NCBI GenBank assembly: GCA_017623055.1
Contig: JAGAPX010000012.1
Location: forward strand, 1 to 64,000
Length of the DNA stretch: 64,000 nt
Direction: 5' to 3'
Source of the DNA: Phascolarctobacterium sp.
GTDB lineage: Bacteria; Bacillota; Negativicutes; Acidaminococcales; Acidaminococcaceae
Made by a program: the position numbers and the translations under genes. Shown here in pieces: positions 33,198 through 42,472 of this stretch. The notes beneath the pieces are model-generated. The model did no database searches. It was not told the DNA's origin and saw only the letters and a list, made by a program, of their open reading frames with translations. Positions within the stretch are counted from its first letter, which is position 1; the number at the start of each line of letters is the position of its first letter.

Positions 33198-35957
33198 TCA
33201 ATACGGCAAAACGGCTTCTTCTTTTTCAAGCTTCCAATTATTTTTATCCAACATATTAGTATGAACGGAATACCATCTACCTGGAGCAAAACTACACCCC
33301 ATATTCGGATGAACTCTATATTTATCCGAACCTAACACAAACTGCTTATTTTCTTTATATGCTTCACTAATTTTATTACCAGTAAAAGGATTGGTAGGTT
33401 CATCAATAAGATCTTTAAAGGCAATATTTGGAACATCTGCGTTAGTCATAAATTTTTCTGAAACAGTAAATCCTTTAGCGTTAAAGTCTTTAACTAATAA
33501 CAGAGGATAATATCTTTCGATATCACCATATCCATCTTTAACATCTTCTACAATCATATTCTTAAATTGTCTTATATTCCAACCATGATCGCCTACCAAA
33601 ATTATTCTGGTATTATCATACACACCATTATCACGCATTAAATCAAACCATTCTGCCAACTTTAACATCGTAGCCATATTAGTATGGTAGTGGCTTACAT
33701 GTACCTTCTCTTTCATATTTAGCACATTACCGTTAACATCATTACGAATTATCTCGTCCTTTTCATACAAATGATTATCAACATTTGAACTTATTTCATA
33801 GTTTGGCAGCTGTAAAAAACATGGTGCATGAGTAATATCATTAGTTAGTGCTAAGAAATTATTACCTTCATCTTCAAACTTGGTAATCTCTTTAAAACGT
33901 TCAAGCTTTTTGTAAAAATAAATGTAGTCTTTCGGAGCACCAAAAGCTGTATGAAGTGAAGTAATTTCTTGATTAAATGCTTTACCAGCTAAATAGTTAC
34001 CACCATCATACAAAAATCTTTGCATTATTATTGGTGCAACTTTAAAAATGCCAAAGCAATAAAAATTCCTTTTATTAGTTTTTACTGTTTCTTCATCAGA
34101 ATTGACATTATTTTCATCAGCTTTTGCTCTAACGATATTTCTATACGCTTTTATATAGGGATGAGCAGCATATATAGAAAAATCAGGTATTGGCTGATAG
34201 TTAACCATGGGTGGGTCAAATACAGTTACACTATAACCTGCTTCACCAAAAACTACAGGCATAACCTTCAAAGCCTCATTATGCTTATCTACCAATAATT
34301 GAGTATCACGTTTATTCATCTCAAAAGGTGTGTATTCATAACCACCAAAAAGTCCTGGGGATCCAAAAACAGTATGCCCACCGTGAGATAATGTATTTAC
34401 ATAAAAGGTAAAGCCTGAAAACTTATCTTTCAATTCAGGTTTCTCATTAAAAATATAAGGTATATATTCACCCATTGCTCTATCTAACATAAACACAATG
34501 ACATTATTACCTTTTTTACTTAATGTAATAGAACCTTCCTCTACTGCAACAACATTTGGTACCTTTTTAACAACTTTGCCCAATGAGTCTTGAATACTAA
34601 ACACATTGACAACTACCATTCCGGACATTGCTAAAATACCGATTAACAATAATTCAGAGATATTTTTACGATATCTTTTCCAAATAAAATTCAAAGCAAA
34701 AGCAACTGCAAAGATTACTGCTAAGTTAATATTTTTATAGGTTGAACCAAATTTTATACCTCTTTCGTATTGCAGAGTAGAATTCAGCACACCCAAATCA
34801 TTACCAAAGAACATATAGGTAACAATAGAAGAACCTACAATAAATAAAAAAGCACGCTCAATTTTAGCCTTGTATTCATCAGCTGTAAGCCAGTAAAAAA
34901 CTCCACCCCAAAGCACAAAGGCACCTAAGGCAATGGCAAAAGCATTCGCCACATACCACAACGGATTATCAAAATAATCCATAATGACAAATTCTTGAGG
35001 TGAAGATTCAATAACTGCAGAAGGAATCAATGCACCTACAAGCACTGCCATAAAAATTGCCCCGGCAAAGAAAATGTTTCTTGCTGGAACTTCAATGACA
35101 TTTTCTTTTTTGCAAGGGAACTTGCTTCGAATAATTCCATAAATAAAGCGAGCATTTAAAAGCAAAGCAAATATTGCAGAATAAAAAGTTTTACGGATAT
35201 TGGGATTAGGAGAAAGCAAACTACTATATACAACAATGAAAATACCGCAAAGACCCATAGCAATATCTACGCCTTTTTCAGTATCATCCAACTTGCAAAT
35301 AATAGTTTTTACAAGATTAAACAGATTGTTCAAAGTCCAGTAGAATACCAACCCTGCAGGGGACGCATATAAGAAAACAAGGAAGAAGCATGCCATACTG
35401 TACAATTGGATTTTAGTCTTGCTGGCCAAATCTTTAGTAAAGATATAAGCAGAAACAAGATTAACCGCAGTCATAACGAAAGGCAAAACGTTAATGGTCA
35501 TACCCGCAATAGTTAAAAGTCCATCAGGTGCACCTAAATCCTTAACGGGACCAAGGCTAGCACCATTTAAAATTTCTAAATGAGAAAGAAATTGGTATGC
35601 TGCCACAAAGAAAGGAATTTCCAAAAACAAGGAAATAGAACCTTTGATGGAATCCAAAGGACTGTAGCCATTTTGACGATAGTAAGTTTGCAACATCATC
35701 AACTGCTCGTCACCCTTAAAGGTCTTTTTAATATGATCTACGCCTTTACTAAGCTTAACCTCCATATCCCGTTCTGCTTCTTGAATAGCATCTGCCCTAT
35801 TGTATAAAGGCAAAACTAACAAATTAACAATAAAACTTAACGCAATAATAGAAATACCAGGATTACCAATAAGCCTAAACGCCAAATAATAAATAACTTC
35901 AAAAATTATTTGCAAAGGCATAAAAATCAATTGATATAACAATGACAAGAATTCCAT
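33198..35957 (-). CDS. YidC/Oxa1-like insertase domain fused to an alkaline-phosphatase-superfamily transferase (copy 2)
   Basis: A 919-aa paralogue of the gene at 29241. The first 225 residues are nearly identical to copy 1 although many codons differ, pointing to purifying selection. The Asn-for-Arg change (N45) is shared. The middle membrane region and the catalytic domain diverge more. Motifs kept are MLDRAMGEY (about 491), SHGGHTVFGSPG (T about 529) and GDHG (about 789). Inserts are seen after the nucleophile block, so acceptor or donor specificity may differ. The ATG follows AAGGAGAG. It is second in the operon after a CPBP protease gene. Confidence 0.82.
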   Translation of the reverse strand: MEFLSLLYQLIFMPLQIIFEVIYYLAFRLIGNPGISIIALSFIVNLLVLPLYNRADAIQEAERDMEVKLSKGVDHIKKTFKGDEQLMMLQTYYRQNGYSPLDSIKGSISLFLEIPFFVAAYQFLSHLEILNGASLGPVKDLGAPDGLLTIAGMTINVLPFVMTAVNLVSAYIFTKDLASKTKIQLYSMACFFLVFLYASPAGLVFYWTLNNLFNLVKTIICKLDDTEKGVDIAMGLCGIFIVVYSSLLSPNPNIRKTFYSAIFALLLNARFIYGIIRSKFPCKKENVIEVPARNIFFAGAIFMAVLVGALIPSAVIESSPQEFVIMDYFDNPLWYVANAFAIALGAFVLWGGVFYWLTADEYKAKIERAFLFIVGSSIVTYMFFGNDLGVLNSTLQYERGIKFGSTYKNINLAVIFAVAFALNFIWKRYRKNISELLLIGILAMSGMVVVNVFSIQDSLGKVVKKVPNVVAVEEGSITLSKKGNNVIVFMLDRAMGEYIPYIFNEKPELKDKFSGFTFYVNTLSHGGHTVFGSPGLFGGYEYTPFEMNKRDTQLLVDKHNEALKVMPVVFGEAGYSVTVFDPPMVNYQPIPDFSIYAAHPYIKAYRNIVRAKADENNVNSDEETVKTNKRNFYCFGIFKVAPIIMQRFLYDGGNYLAGKAFNQEITSLHTAFGAPKDYIYFYKKLERFKEITKFEDEGNNFLALTNDITHAPCFLQLPNYEISSNVDNHLYEKDEIIRNDVNGNVLNMKEKVHVSHYHTNMATMLKLAEWFDLMRDNGVYDNTRIILVGDHGWNIRQFKNMIVEDVKDGYGDIERYYPLLLVKDFNAKGFTVSEKFMTNADVPNIAFKDLIDEPTNPFTGNKISEAYKENKQFVLGSDKYRVHPNMGCSFAPGRWYSVHTNMLDKNNWKLEKEEAVLPY

Positions 35958-35968
35958 TTCTTCTCTCC

Positions 35969-36532
35969 TTATCTATTAAAATAACATCTATTATTAAACA
36001 TTCGATAAGCGTGCACAAAATATAATATTGCTACAAATAAAAGTAAGCAAATCTCCACACTAGTTAAGGCAAGCTTTTCAGCTCCATCATCCAAACCAAT
36101 GGATGTAATATTTATTAACGCATGAATTAGAATACAAGGAACAACGCTTTTAAATCTGTAATAAATTGCCGCTAAATCAAAGCCTACGACAAAGGCACAC
36201 AAGCCTTGAACGATAGCATAGGTCAAGCTTGCATAAGAAAACACATTCATAAGATGCAAGGCACCAAAAACTGCACTAACAATTATACCTGCCAATATTG
36301 GCTTTACCTGAAAGCTAAATAACAATTCCCGTAGCAACAAACCTCTAAAAAAAAGTTCTTCCGCAACAGCAACAAAAATCAAAAGCAATATCTGTTTTAC
36401 AATTATAAAAACATCAATATTTGCAAAGCTTGCAGTATTACCAGATAAAAAGAAAAACAACCCCATATTTGCTAACGGAAACAGCAATAATGAAGGCCAT
36501 ATACTTTTATCTAGATAGTTTTTTGTTATCAT
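35969..36532 (-). CDS. CPBP family (CAAX-like) intramembrane metalloprotease
   Basis: A 187-aa polytopic protein with the family motifs EELFFRGLLLREL (catalytic Glu-Glu and Arg), FGALHLMN (His) and HALINI (His). Such proteins are putative intramembrane proteases, often of unknown target. It ends 11 bp before the YidC-fusion gene and probably heads that operon. An extended -10 TGTGATAAT lies at 36556-36561 (minus strand), about 25 bp before the start. Confidence 0.85.
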   Translation of the reverse strand: MITKNYLDKSIWPSLLLFPLANMGLFFFLSGNTASFANIDVFIIVKQILLLIFVAVAEELFFRGLLLRELLFSFQVKPILAGIIVSAVFGALHLMNVFSYASLTYAIVQGLCAFVVGFDLAAIYYRFKSVVPCILIHALINITSIGLDDGAEKLALTSVEICLLLFVAILYFVHAYRMFNNRCYFNR

Positions 36533-36614
36533 TGTAAGAACCTTGTTTTCGCTAAATTATCACACACTAAGTATAGCACAAAAAGTAACTTTTAACTAAG
36601 GGTAGAAAAAGAAA

Positions 36615-36655
36615 AAGTCAAGAGAAAACTGGTAAATATCAGTTTCCCTTGACCT
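36615..36655 (-). terminator. Terminator of the rmlB-containing operon
   Basis: GTCAAG-GAAA-CTG pairs with CAGTTTC-CTTGAC in a long imperfect stem; the minus strand continues ACTTTTTCTTTTTC. Confidence 0.8.
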
Positions 36656-36678
36656 TAAAATTATTATTAAATTTATTT

Positions 36679-37698
36679 TTACCTATTCCCATACATCTTT
36701 TCATAATAATTTTGGTACTCACCGCTGATGATATTCTCCCACCATTCACGATTATCTAAATACCATTGAATAGTTTTCTTGATACCATCAGCAAACTTAG
36801 TTTCCGGCAACCAACCTAATTCATTATGAATCTTGGTCGAGTCAATTGCATAACGCATATCATGTCCCTTGCGGTCAGTAACATACGTAATCAAGCTTTC
36901 CGGCTTGCCAAGTTCCTTGCAGATAAGCTTAACAATGTCAATATTGCGCATCTCGTTATGACCGCCAATATTATAAACTTCGCCAACCTTGCCATTATGA
37001 AGAATCAAATCAATTGCCTTGCAGTGGTCTTCAACATAAAGCCAGTCACGCACATTGATACCTTCGCCATAAACTGGCAACGGTTTATCATTCAAAGCAT
37101 TGGCTATCATCAAAGGAATAAGCTTTTCAGGAAAATGATATGGGCCATAATTATTAGAACAACGACTAATAGTCACAGGCAAACCATAGGTACGATGGTA
37201 AGCAAGTACCAATAAATCTGCTCCTGCCTTAGAGCTGCTGTAAGGAGAGCTTGTGTGAATAGGTGTTTCTTCCGTAAAGAACAAATCAGGTCTGTCAAGC
37301 GGCAAATCACCATAAACTTCATCAGTAGAAACTTGATGATAACGCTTAATGCCAAACTTACGGCACGCATCCATAAGGACAGCAGTACCCATCACGTTAG
37401 TCTGCAAGAAAATTCCAGGGTCTTCAATGGAACGATCAACATGGCTTTCTGCTGCAAAATTAACTACGATATCAGGATGTTCTTCTTCAAAAAGCTTTTC
37501 AACAGCTTCACGGTCGCAGATATCTGCCTTTACAAAACGGAAGTTAGGATTATCCATCACGCTTTCTAAAGTAGAAAGATTGCCTGCGCAAGTAAGTTTA
37601 TCCAAACAAATAATGCGATAATCAGGATACTTCGCCAACATATGAAATATAAAATTAGATCCAATAAATCCGGCACCGCCGGTGATTATGATAGTCAT
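36679..37698 (-). CDS. rmlB: dTDP-glucose 4,6-dehydratase
   Basis: A 339-aa short-chain dehydrogenase-type enzyme that makes dTDP-4-keto-6-deoxyglucose, a precursor of rhamnose and other deoxysugars. Rossmann loop GGAGFIGSNF at the N-terminus, catalytic STDEVYGD and YSSSKAGAD (YxxxK). The start at 37698 has GGAGG six bases upstream; an in-frame extension to 37725 covers it. RmlA, RmlC and RmlD are not in the window. It is the last gene of the minus-strand glycan operon, followed by a terminator. Confidence 0.96.
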   Translation of the reverse strand: MTIIITGGAGFIGSNFIFHMLAKYPDYRIICLDKLTCAGNLSTLESVMDNPNFRFVKADICDREAVEKLFEEEHPDIVVNFAAESHVDRSIEDPGIFLQTNVMGTAVLMDACRKFGIKRYHQVSTDEVYGDLPLDRPDLFFTEETPIHTSSPYSSSKAGADLLVLAYHRTYGLPVTISRCSNNYGPYHFPEKLIPLMIANALNDKPLPVYGEGINVRDWLYVEDHCKAIDLILHNGKVGEVYNIGGHNEMRNIDIVKLICKELGKPESLITYVTDRKGHDMRYAIDSTKIHNELGWLPETKFADGIKKTIQWYLDNREWWENIISGEYQNYYEKMYGNR

Positions 37699-37758
37699 AA
37701 AACACCTCCAGTAACCAATTCTCAAAAATTTATGTAATATATTTTTAATTGAATTATT

Positions 37759-38946
37759 CTATAAAAGCTCAAAATGTATATGGTTAATCGCCCTCTTACA
37801 TCTTTCAACAGCTTCTTCATTGTTTTGGCCTAAAGCTATAACATAACCAAATCTACCAGTATCATCACAGGCATCATAATATCTATGTCCTATTTTACCT
37901 ATAACTTCCACCTTAATTACACCTTCAATATTTTGGGCATCTTGCAAACCAGAAATTCCTTTAATAACACCTTTTTTAGATGGAATAAATACTATTGCAC
38001 CACTAGTACCAGTATCTGTTATATCATTTACGAGTGGCTTTTCTCCCAAAGCTAAATCTATAGCTGCTTGAGACATATTAATCCCTTTTACAGTGTTATC
38101 TAACAGATAAGTAGTAATACAATCACCACCCATACGTCCGCCTAATTCAATCATCTTAGGGCCATTAGGAGTAACTTTTATTTCTATGTGTGCAGGACTA
38201 TTATCAATACCTATAGCCTTTACTGCCTGTACAGCAACATCAGATATTTGCTTTTTAATCATTTTCGGCAATGCAGATGGTTGCACATGTCCTATTTCGT
38301 AGAAGTTAGGTGCTCCAGAAGTAATTTTATCAGTAATTTGTAAAACATAAGGTATGCTATTAATAACAACTACTTCAACACTTACTTCGGGACCACTTAA
38401 GTATTCTTCTATCAATATATCTCCTGTTAAGCCAGCTTTAGAACTACTGTATGCAGCAACACTTAATTCTGACTCATTTGATACTAAATTAATTCCTTGT
38501 CCACCTGCACTGTCAACTGGTTTTGTAATGACAGGATAACAAATATCACACTTAAAAGAATCTAATTCTTCCTTTTTAACATATTGAAACTTAGGATGAG
38601 GCACACCATATTTCACAAAAGAATATAACATTTCTAATTTATTTGTTGCTTTAATAGAAACGTCTTCAGAATAAAAAGGCAGACCAAGATTACTTGCCAC
38701 ATATGCTGCTGTTACAACAGATGTATCACAAGCACCACAAATTACACCATCAGGTTTAAATTCTTTAGCAATATCGAGAACAGCATTTTTATCACGTAAA
38801 CTGCAACTAAAATTGTGATTTACATAAGGTACTGCTGGTGCATTACAGTCTATGTCAACCAATCCTACATCTAAGCCACATTCTTTAGCCTTTTCTATAA
38901 TAGGTATCTGAAATATAGGCCCACCTAAAAACAATAATTTTTTCAT
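37759..38946 (-). CDS. ATP-grasp family ligase
   Basis: A 395-aa ATP-grasp enzyme. The N-terminal pre-ATP-grasp fold starts MKKLLFLGGPIFQIPII. The ATP-grasp core follows, with YPVITKPVDSAGGQGINLV, LIEEYLSGPEVSVEVVV and EIKVTPNGPKMIELGGRMGGD (metal and ATP residues), and a C-terminal cap. The family joins a carboxylate and an amine via acyl-phosphate. Its place directly after a cytidylyltransferase fusion and an aminotransferase suggests it adds an amino acid or acyl group to a glycan decoration. Substrate unknown. Confidence 0.8.
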   Translation of the reverse strand: MKKLLFLGGPIFQIPIIEKAKECGLDVGLVDIDCNAPAVPYVNHNFSCSLRDKNAVLDIAKEFKPDGVICGACDTSVVTAAYVASNLGLPFYSEDVSIKATNKLEMLYSFVKYGVPHPKFQYVKKEELDSFKCDICYPVITKPVDSAGGQGINLVSNESELSVAAYSSSKAGLTGDILIEEYLSGPEVSVEVVVINSIPYVLQITDKITSGAPNFYEIGHVQPSALPKMIKKQISDVAVQAVKAIGIDNSPAHIEIKVTPNGPKMIELGGRMGGDCITTYLLDNTVKGINMSQAAIDLALGEKPLVNDITDTGTSGAIVFIPSKKGVIKGISGLQDAQNIEGVIKVEVIGKIGHRYYDACDDTGRFGYVIALGQNNEEAVERCKRAINHIHFELL

Positions 38947-38955
38947 AAGTTTCCC

Positions 38956-40296
38956 TCAATGCCTAATAATCTTTATATTTGATTTCTTTTCAAATTGTTC
39001 CATGATGTCTGAAATTGCACAAGAAATGTTATTGGAAATATTGTGTTCATCATAATCGTCATTAACTGCCCTCAGAAATGCAACAAATTCATATGGTATC
39101 CCTTCACCATCTAACTGATAAAAATATCTTTTATTATTCAACGGATTCTCAAATCTAATTTCAAAATAATCTGTCTTCCACCAAGGCGCTGGTACATATA
39201 CATATCCTTCTGTACCAGATATAATTAGTTCTCCTTCTGCTTTTACACCAGTCCCTACCTTAATTGATGCGACAGCATTTAAATACCTCAAATCTATTTT
39301 AGTAAAAACATCCATTTGATTGTTATCTAACATAGTAGTTATTGTCTTATCAACATAATCTGTAGATAACAATTCAAATACAGGTAAAAGTGCAGTGGGC
39401 CCCCATGCAGCCAAGCTCCCCCAATTATCATTAAATGATTGAACACTATCATTATTAGTACTTAAACTAGTGCAAACAGCATCAATAGAAGTTACTTTAC
39501 CAATTTTCCCACCTTTTACTAACAGTAACAATCTAGAAAAAGCAGTTGAATATGCAGTTCTTAATGCTTCCATAAGAACTAAGTTATTATCTTTAGCAAT
39601 TTTAATGAGTTCTAAACATTGTTTCTTTGACATAGCTAGGGGCGACTCGCATAATACATGTTTACCATATAAAAGTGCCTCTTTTACTTCTTTATAATGA
39701 AGATGTGGATTAGAATGAACATACACTGCATCTATCCCTTCTAGAAACTCACTATAACTTTCTCCATAAGCGCACAATTTCTTAGTATCATCATTAAGAT
39801 TAGTGTCATATCTCGAATAGATTTTACAAATTTCAACACCACTTACACTAGACGCTTCTCTATAAACCTTGTTTATAAAACTAGAATAGCCAACCAAACC
39901 AATTCTAGTGTTCTGTACTTTCTTTCTTAATTCAGTACTAGAAACACCTTCTGTTCTTGGTAAATAAACAACTTTACAATAACTATTTAAGTAATCGAAC
40001 TTTCCAACCCAATCAGAGCCTACTGTAAAAATATCAACATCATATCGTTTGATATCATCTATTTTTTGCCCTTCATATTCTTCTACAATAATTTGATCAG
40101 CCAATCCCGTAGACTTAACAGCTTCAATTCGTTCCACTAATGACTGTTTAACATTTATTTTACCGCGAGTTTTATCAAAGTCATCTGCTGTAACAGCAAC
40201 AATAAGATAATCACCCAAAGCCTTTGCTCTTTGTAATAGCTTTATATGTCCATAATGAAGTAAATCATATGTCCCATAAGTGATTACTTTTACCAT
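38956..40296 (-). CDS. Cytidylyltransferase fused to a Gfo/Idh/MocA-type oxidoreductase domain
   Basis: A 446-aa two-domain protein. Residues 1-128 are a TagD-like cytidylyltransferase with GTYDLLHYGH (8-17, HxGH type) and RTEGVSST (114-121). Residues 131-446 resemble Gfo/Idh/MocA oxidoreductases (IGLVGYSSF..., HSNPHLHYKEVKEALLYGKHVLCE). The usual EKP catalytic Lys is replaced: residues 216-219 read CESP. The dinucleotide loop is also degenerate (GYSSFI). The fused half may be non-redox or altered. Neighbours are an aminotransferase upstream and an ATP-grasp ligase downstream, 10-18 bp apart. Confidence 0.82.
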   Translation of the reverse strand: MVKVITYGTYDLLHYGHIKLLQRAKALGDYLIVAVTADDFDKTRGKINVKQSLVERIEAVKSTGLADQIIVEEYEGQKIDDIKRYDVDIFTVGSDWVGKFDYLNSYCKVVYLPRTEGVSSTELRKKVQNTRIGLVGYSSFINKVYREASSVSGVEICKIYSRYDTNLNDDTKKLCAYGESYSEFLEGIDAVYVHSNPHLHYKEVKEALLYGKHVLCESPLAMSKKQCLELIKIAKDNNLVLMEALRTAYSTAFSRLLLLVKGGKIGKVTSIDAVCTSLSTNNDSVQSFNDNWGSLAAWGPTALLPVFELLSTDYVDKTITTMLDNNQMDVFTKIDLRYLNAVASIKVGTGVKAEGELIISGTEGYVYVPAPWWKTDYFEIRFENPLNNKRYFYQLDGEGIPYEFVAFLRAVNDDYDEHNISNNISCAISDIMEQFEKKSNIKIIRH

Positions 40297-40314
40297 AATT
40301 ATCTCTCCACAACC

Positions 40315-41388
40315 TCATAACAAACCACGTTTTTGCATATCTTTAAAAGCATTTACCAATGTAGTATTATCTTCTACTCGTAAATTACCCAAATGCCCTA
40401 TTCTAAATACAGTTTCAGCCAATTCTCCACCGTTAGGACAAATCCAAATTCCATATTCATCTTTAAGAATTTCAAAAATCTCTTTTGCAGAAGCTGTTAA
40501 AGGATGGATGGGTGTTACTGCATTAGACATAGATTCAGATACAATCTCAAATGGTAAGTCTTTTATCTTATTTCTGAAATCTTCTGCTAAATTGACAACC
40601 TTTTGTATTTCAACATCCGCACCACCATTAGCTTCTATTTCTTTCAATCTAGCATTAATTTGTAATAAAATACCTACTGCTGGAGTAAAAGGAGTTTGAC
40701 CTCTCTCACCATTTTTTAGGGCATCATTTAAATCAAAATACATGCATTTACATTTATGCTCATATACTCTATTTATTCCTTTAGGTGACAAAACTATTAC
40801 TGAAATACCTGGTGGGCATGCTAATGCTTTTTGAGATCCAGTAATCATAACGCCAACATCAAGCGCCTCCATATTAAAATCATCCGCCAAAAAAGAGCTT
40901 ACAGCATCAACTACTAGAAACAAATTATTACGTTTGCAGAAGGCACTAATCATATCAATATCATAATGAACACCAGTAGATGTCTCATGAACATTAACCA
41001 AGAATCCAGTATACCCAGCATTCTCATATTGCTCTAACATTTCTGCAGTTAAAACCTTACCTGTTTTTAATTTTATTTCATCATAAGGTATATGGTGCAA
41101 TTCACATAACTGCACAAAGCGATGTCCAAAGCTACCACCATTTACGATTAGGACTTTATCTGTCTCATCAAAAACGTTCATAATAGTTGCTTCCATAGAT
41201 GCGGTACCAGAACCAGTAATGAAAACAACTCTTGAGTCACCAGAAGCCTTTGCAAACTTTTTCATCAGAGCTTCATTTTCACGCATTATTTTAGAAAACT
41301 CAGGTGTTCTAAAATACGGAACTTGTTCAGCACCAATTTCACGAACAATATCGCAAGATTGAACTGGCCCAACAGTAAAATTTAACAT
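40315..41388 (-). CDS. Class V aminotransferase, 2-aminoethylphosphonate/serine-pyruvate type
   Basis: A 357-aa PLP enzyme. The probable PLP Lys is in [11 protein letters not shown], with the upstream VDAVSSF aspartate block and N-terminal NFTVGPVQ, a typical opening for alanine-glyoxylate and phosphonate aminotransferases. The start at 41388 has GGAGG just upstream; a longer frame to 41421 lacks support. No PEP mutase gene is nearby, so phosphonate metabolism is not shown. With the cytidylyltransferase fusion it may aminate a keto-alcohol phosphate or CDP-linked intermediate. Confidence 0.82.
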   Translation of the reverse strand: MLNFTVGPVQSCDIVREIGAEQVPYFRTPEFSKIMRENEALMKKFAKASGDSRVVFITGSGTASMEATIMNVFDETDKVLIVNGGSFGHRFVQLCELHHIPYDEIKLKTGKVLTAEMLEQYENAGYTGFLVNVHETSTGVHYDIDMISAFCKRNNLFLVVDAVSSFLADDFNMEALDVGVMITGSQKALACPPGISVIVLSPKGINRVYEHKCKCMYFDLNDALKNGERGQTPFTPAVGILLQINARLKEIEANGGADVEIQKVVNLAEDFRNKIKDLPFEIVSESMSNAVTPIHPLTASAKEIFEILKDEYGIWICPNGGELAETVFRIGHLGNLRVEDNTTLVNAFKDMQKRGLL

Positions 41389-41445
41389 ATATCCTCCGTT
41401 ATGACACATGGACAATACCAACTAAAAGAATTTAAAATATAAAAT

Positions 41446-42351
41446 CTATCTCATTTCTTTTAAAACTTCACTAAAAGTTTTTACAGTAGAAACTATCAAT
41501 TTACCATGAGAAGTACCTACTTGTTTAGGAGTCATATAATCCTCTCCATAACCAACTTTAAGTACTTCATCATAACATTTAGGAACAGGAAAACTCATAC
41601 CTTCAAACTCCATATAACAAACATCATCATACCAGCAACGTTTATAACGTTCACACTCTTCTATTTTATATCTGAACATTAAAATTTCAACATCTTCACT
41701 GTCAGAATACCATTCCGCAATTTTTGAATATCTGTCAAATAATTCTTTAACACTCCCGAATATAATCTCTACATACTTTGCCTTTATTTTTTTAATCATT
41801 TTTTTAAACATATTAGTAGAATTTCTATATGTAATATGTTTCATTAGTCTTCTAATACGATTCATTTCGACAAGCTGCTTTTTCAATAAACACTCATCTT
41901 TTACTAAACCATCTAAAACAAATATGTCTAAAAAAACACCCTGATTAAACTCAACAATTTTAGCTTCATATGGAAGCATCATACACGTTTTCGTGTTTCT
42001 TAATTGAAAGTGTCCACGCATATAATTTTTATCAGTATATGCTGATTGTAATAAATACAAATCATTAAATTCTACCTCAGCAATACTTATTAACTTATCA
42101 TAATCTTCCCTAAAAATAACAACATCAATATCATCATCCCAAGGAATAAATCCTTTATGCCTTACAGCTCCTAGCAATGTTCCATATGCTAAAAAATATC
42201 TAATTTGATACTTTCTGCACACTTCATCAAACTTAACTAATAAATCCAGCTCAATTGCCCACAACTCTTTTATGTCACGTGTTACCAAATATCCACTTCT
42301 ATATTCTTCTTTGTAAAAATTATCACTTAAATTAATTTTTAATGGTAACAT
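41446..42351 (-). CDS. LicD family phosphotransferase
   Basis: A 301-aa protein of the LicD nucleotidyltransferase-fold family that transfers phosphocholine or similar phospho-alcohols from CDP carriers to surface sugars. The hallmark reads FLAYGTLLGAVRHKGFIPWDDDIDV, with G57-R64 and the WDDDID metal cluster at 71-76. It lies 57 bp before the aminotransferase gene in the same operon, consistent with a dedicated CDP-alcohol donor being made by the neighbours. Confidence 0.9.
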   Translation of the reverse strand: MLPLKINLSDNFYKEEYRSGYLVTRDIKELWAIELDLLVKFDEVCRKYQIRYFLAYGTLLGAVRHKGFIPWDDDIDVVIFREDYDKLISIAEVEFNDLYLLQSAYTDKNYMRGHFQLRNTKTCMMLPYEAKIVEFNQGVFLDIFVLDGLVKDECLLKKQLVEMNRIRRLMKHITYRNSTNMFKKMIKKIKAKYVEIIFGSVKELFDRYSKIAEWYSDSEDVEILMFRYKIEECERYKRCWYDDVCYMEFEGMSFPVPKCYDEVLKVGYGEDYMTPKQVGTSHGKLIVSTVKTFSEVLKEMR

Positions 42352-42472
42352 AACATTCCCCCTAAAAAATAATTATTTTGAAGTTTGCTACAAACAAACT
42401 ACCGTCTGTATCAACACAAATATTTCCCAACCGCTATCATTTTACAGCTATCATTATATCAATTTATTATTT

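Noticed and set aside
40315-41388. Phosphonate biosynthesis assignment for the class V aminotransferase
   Set aside because: No PEP mutase or phosphonopyruvate decarboxylase gene is present, so only a broad aminotransferase call is supported.
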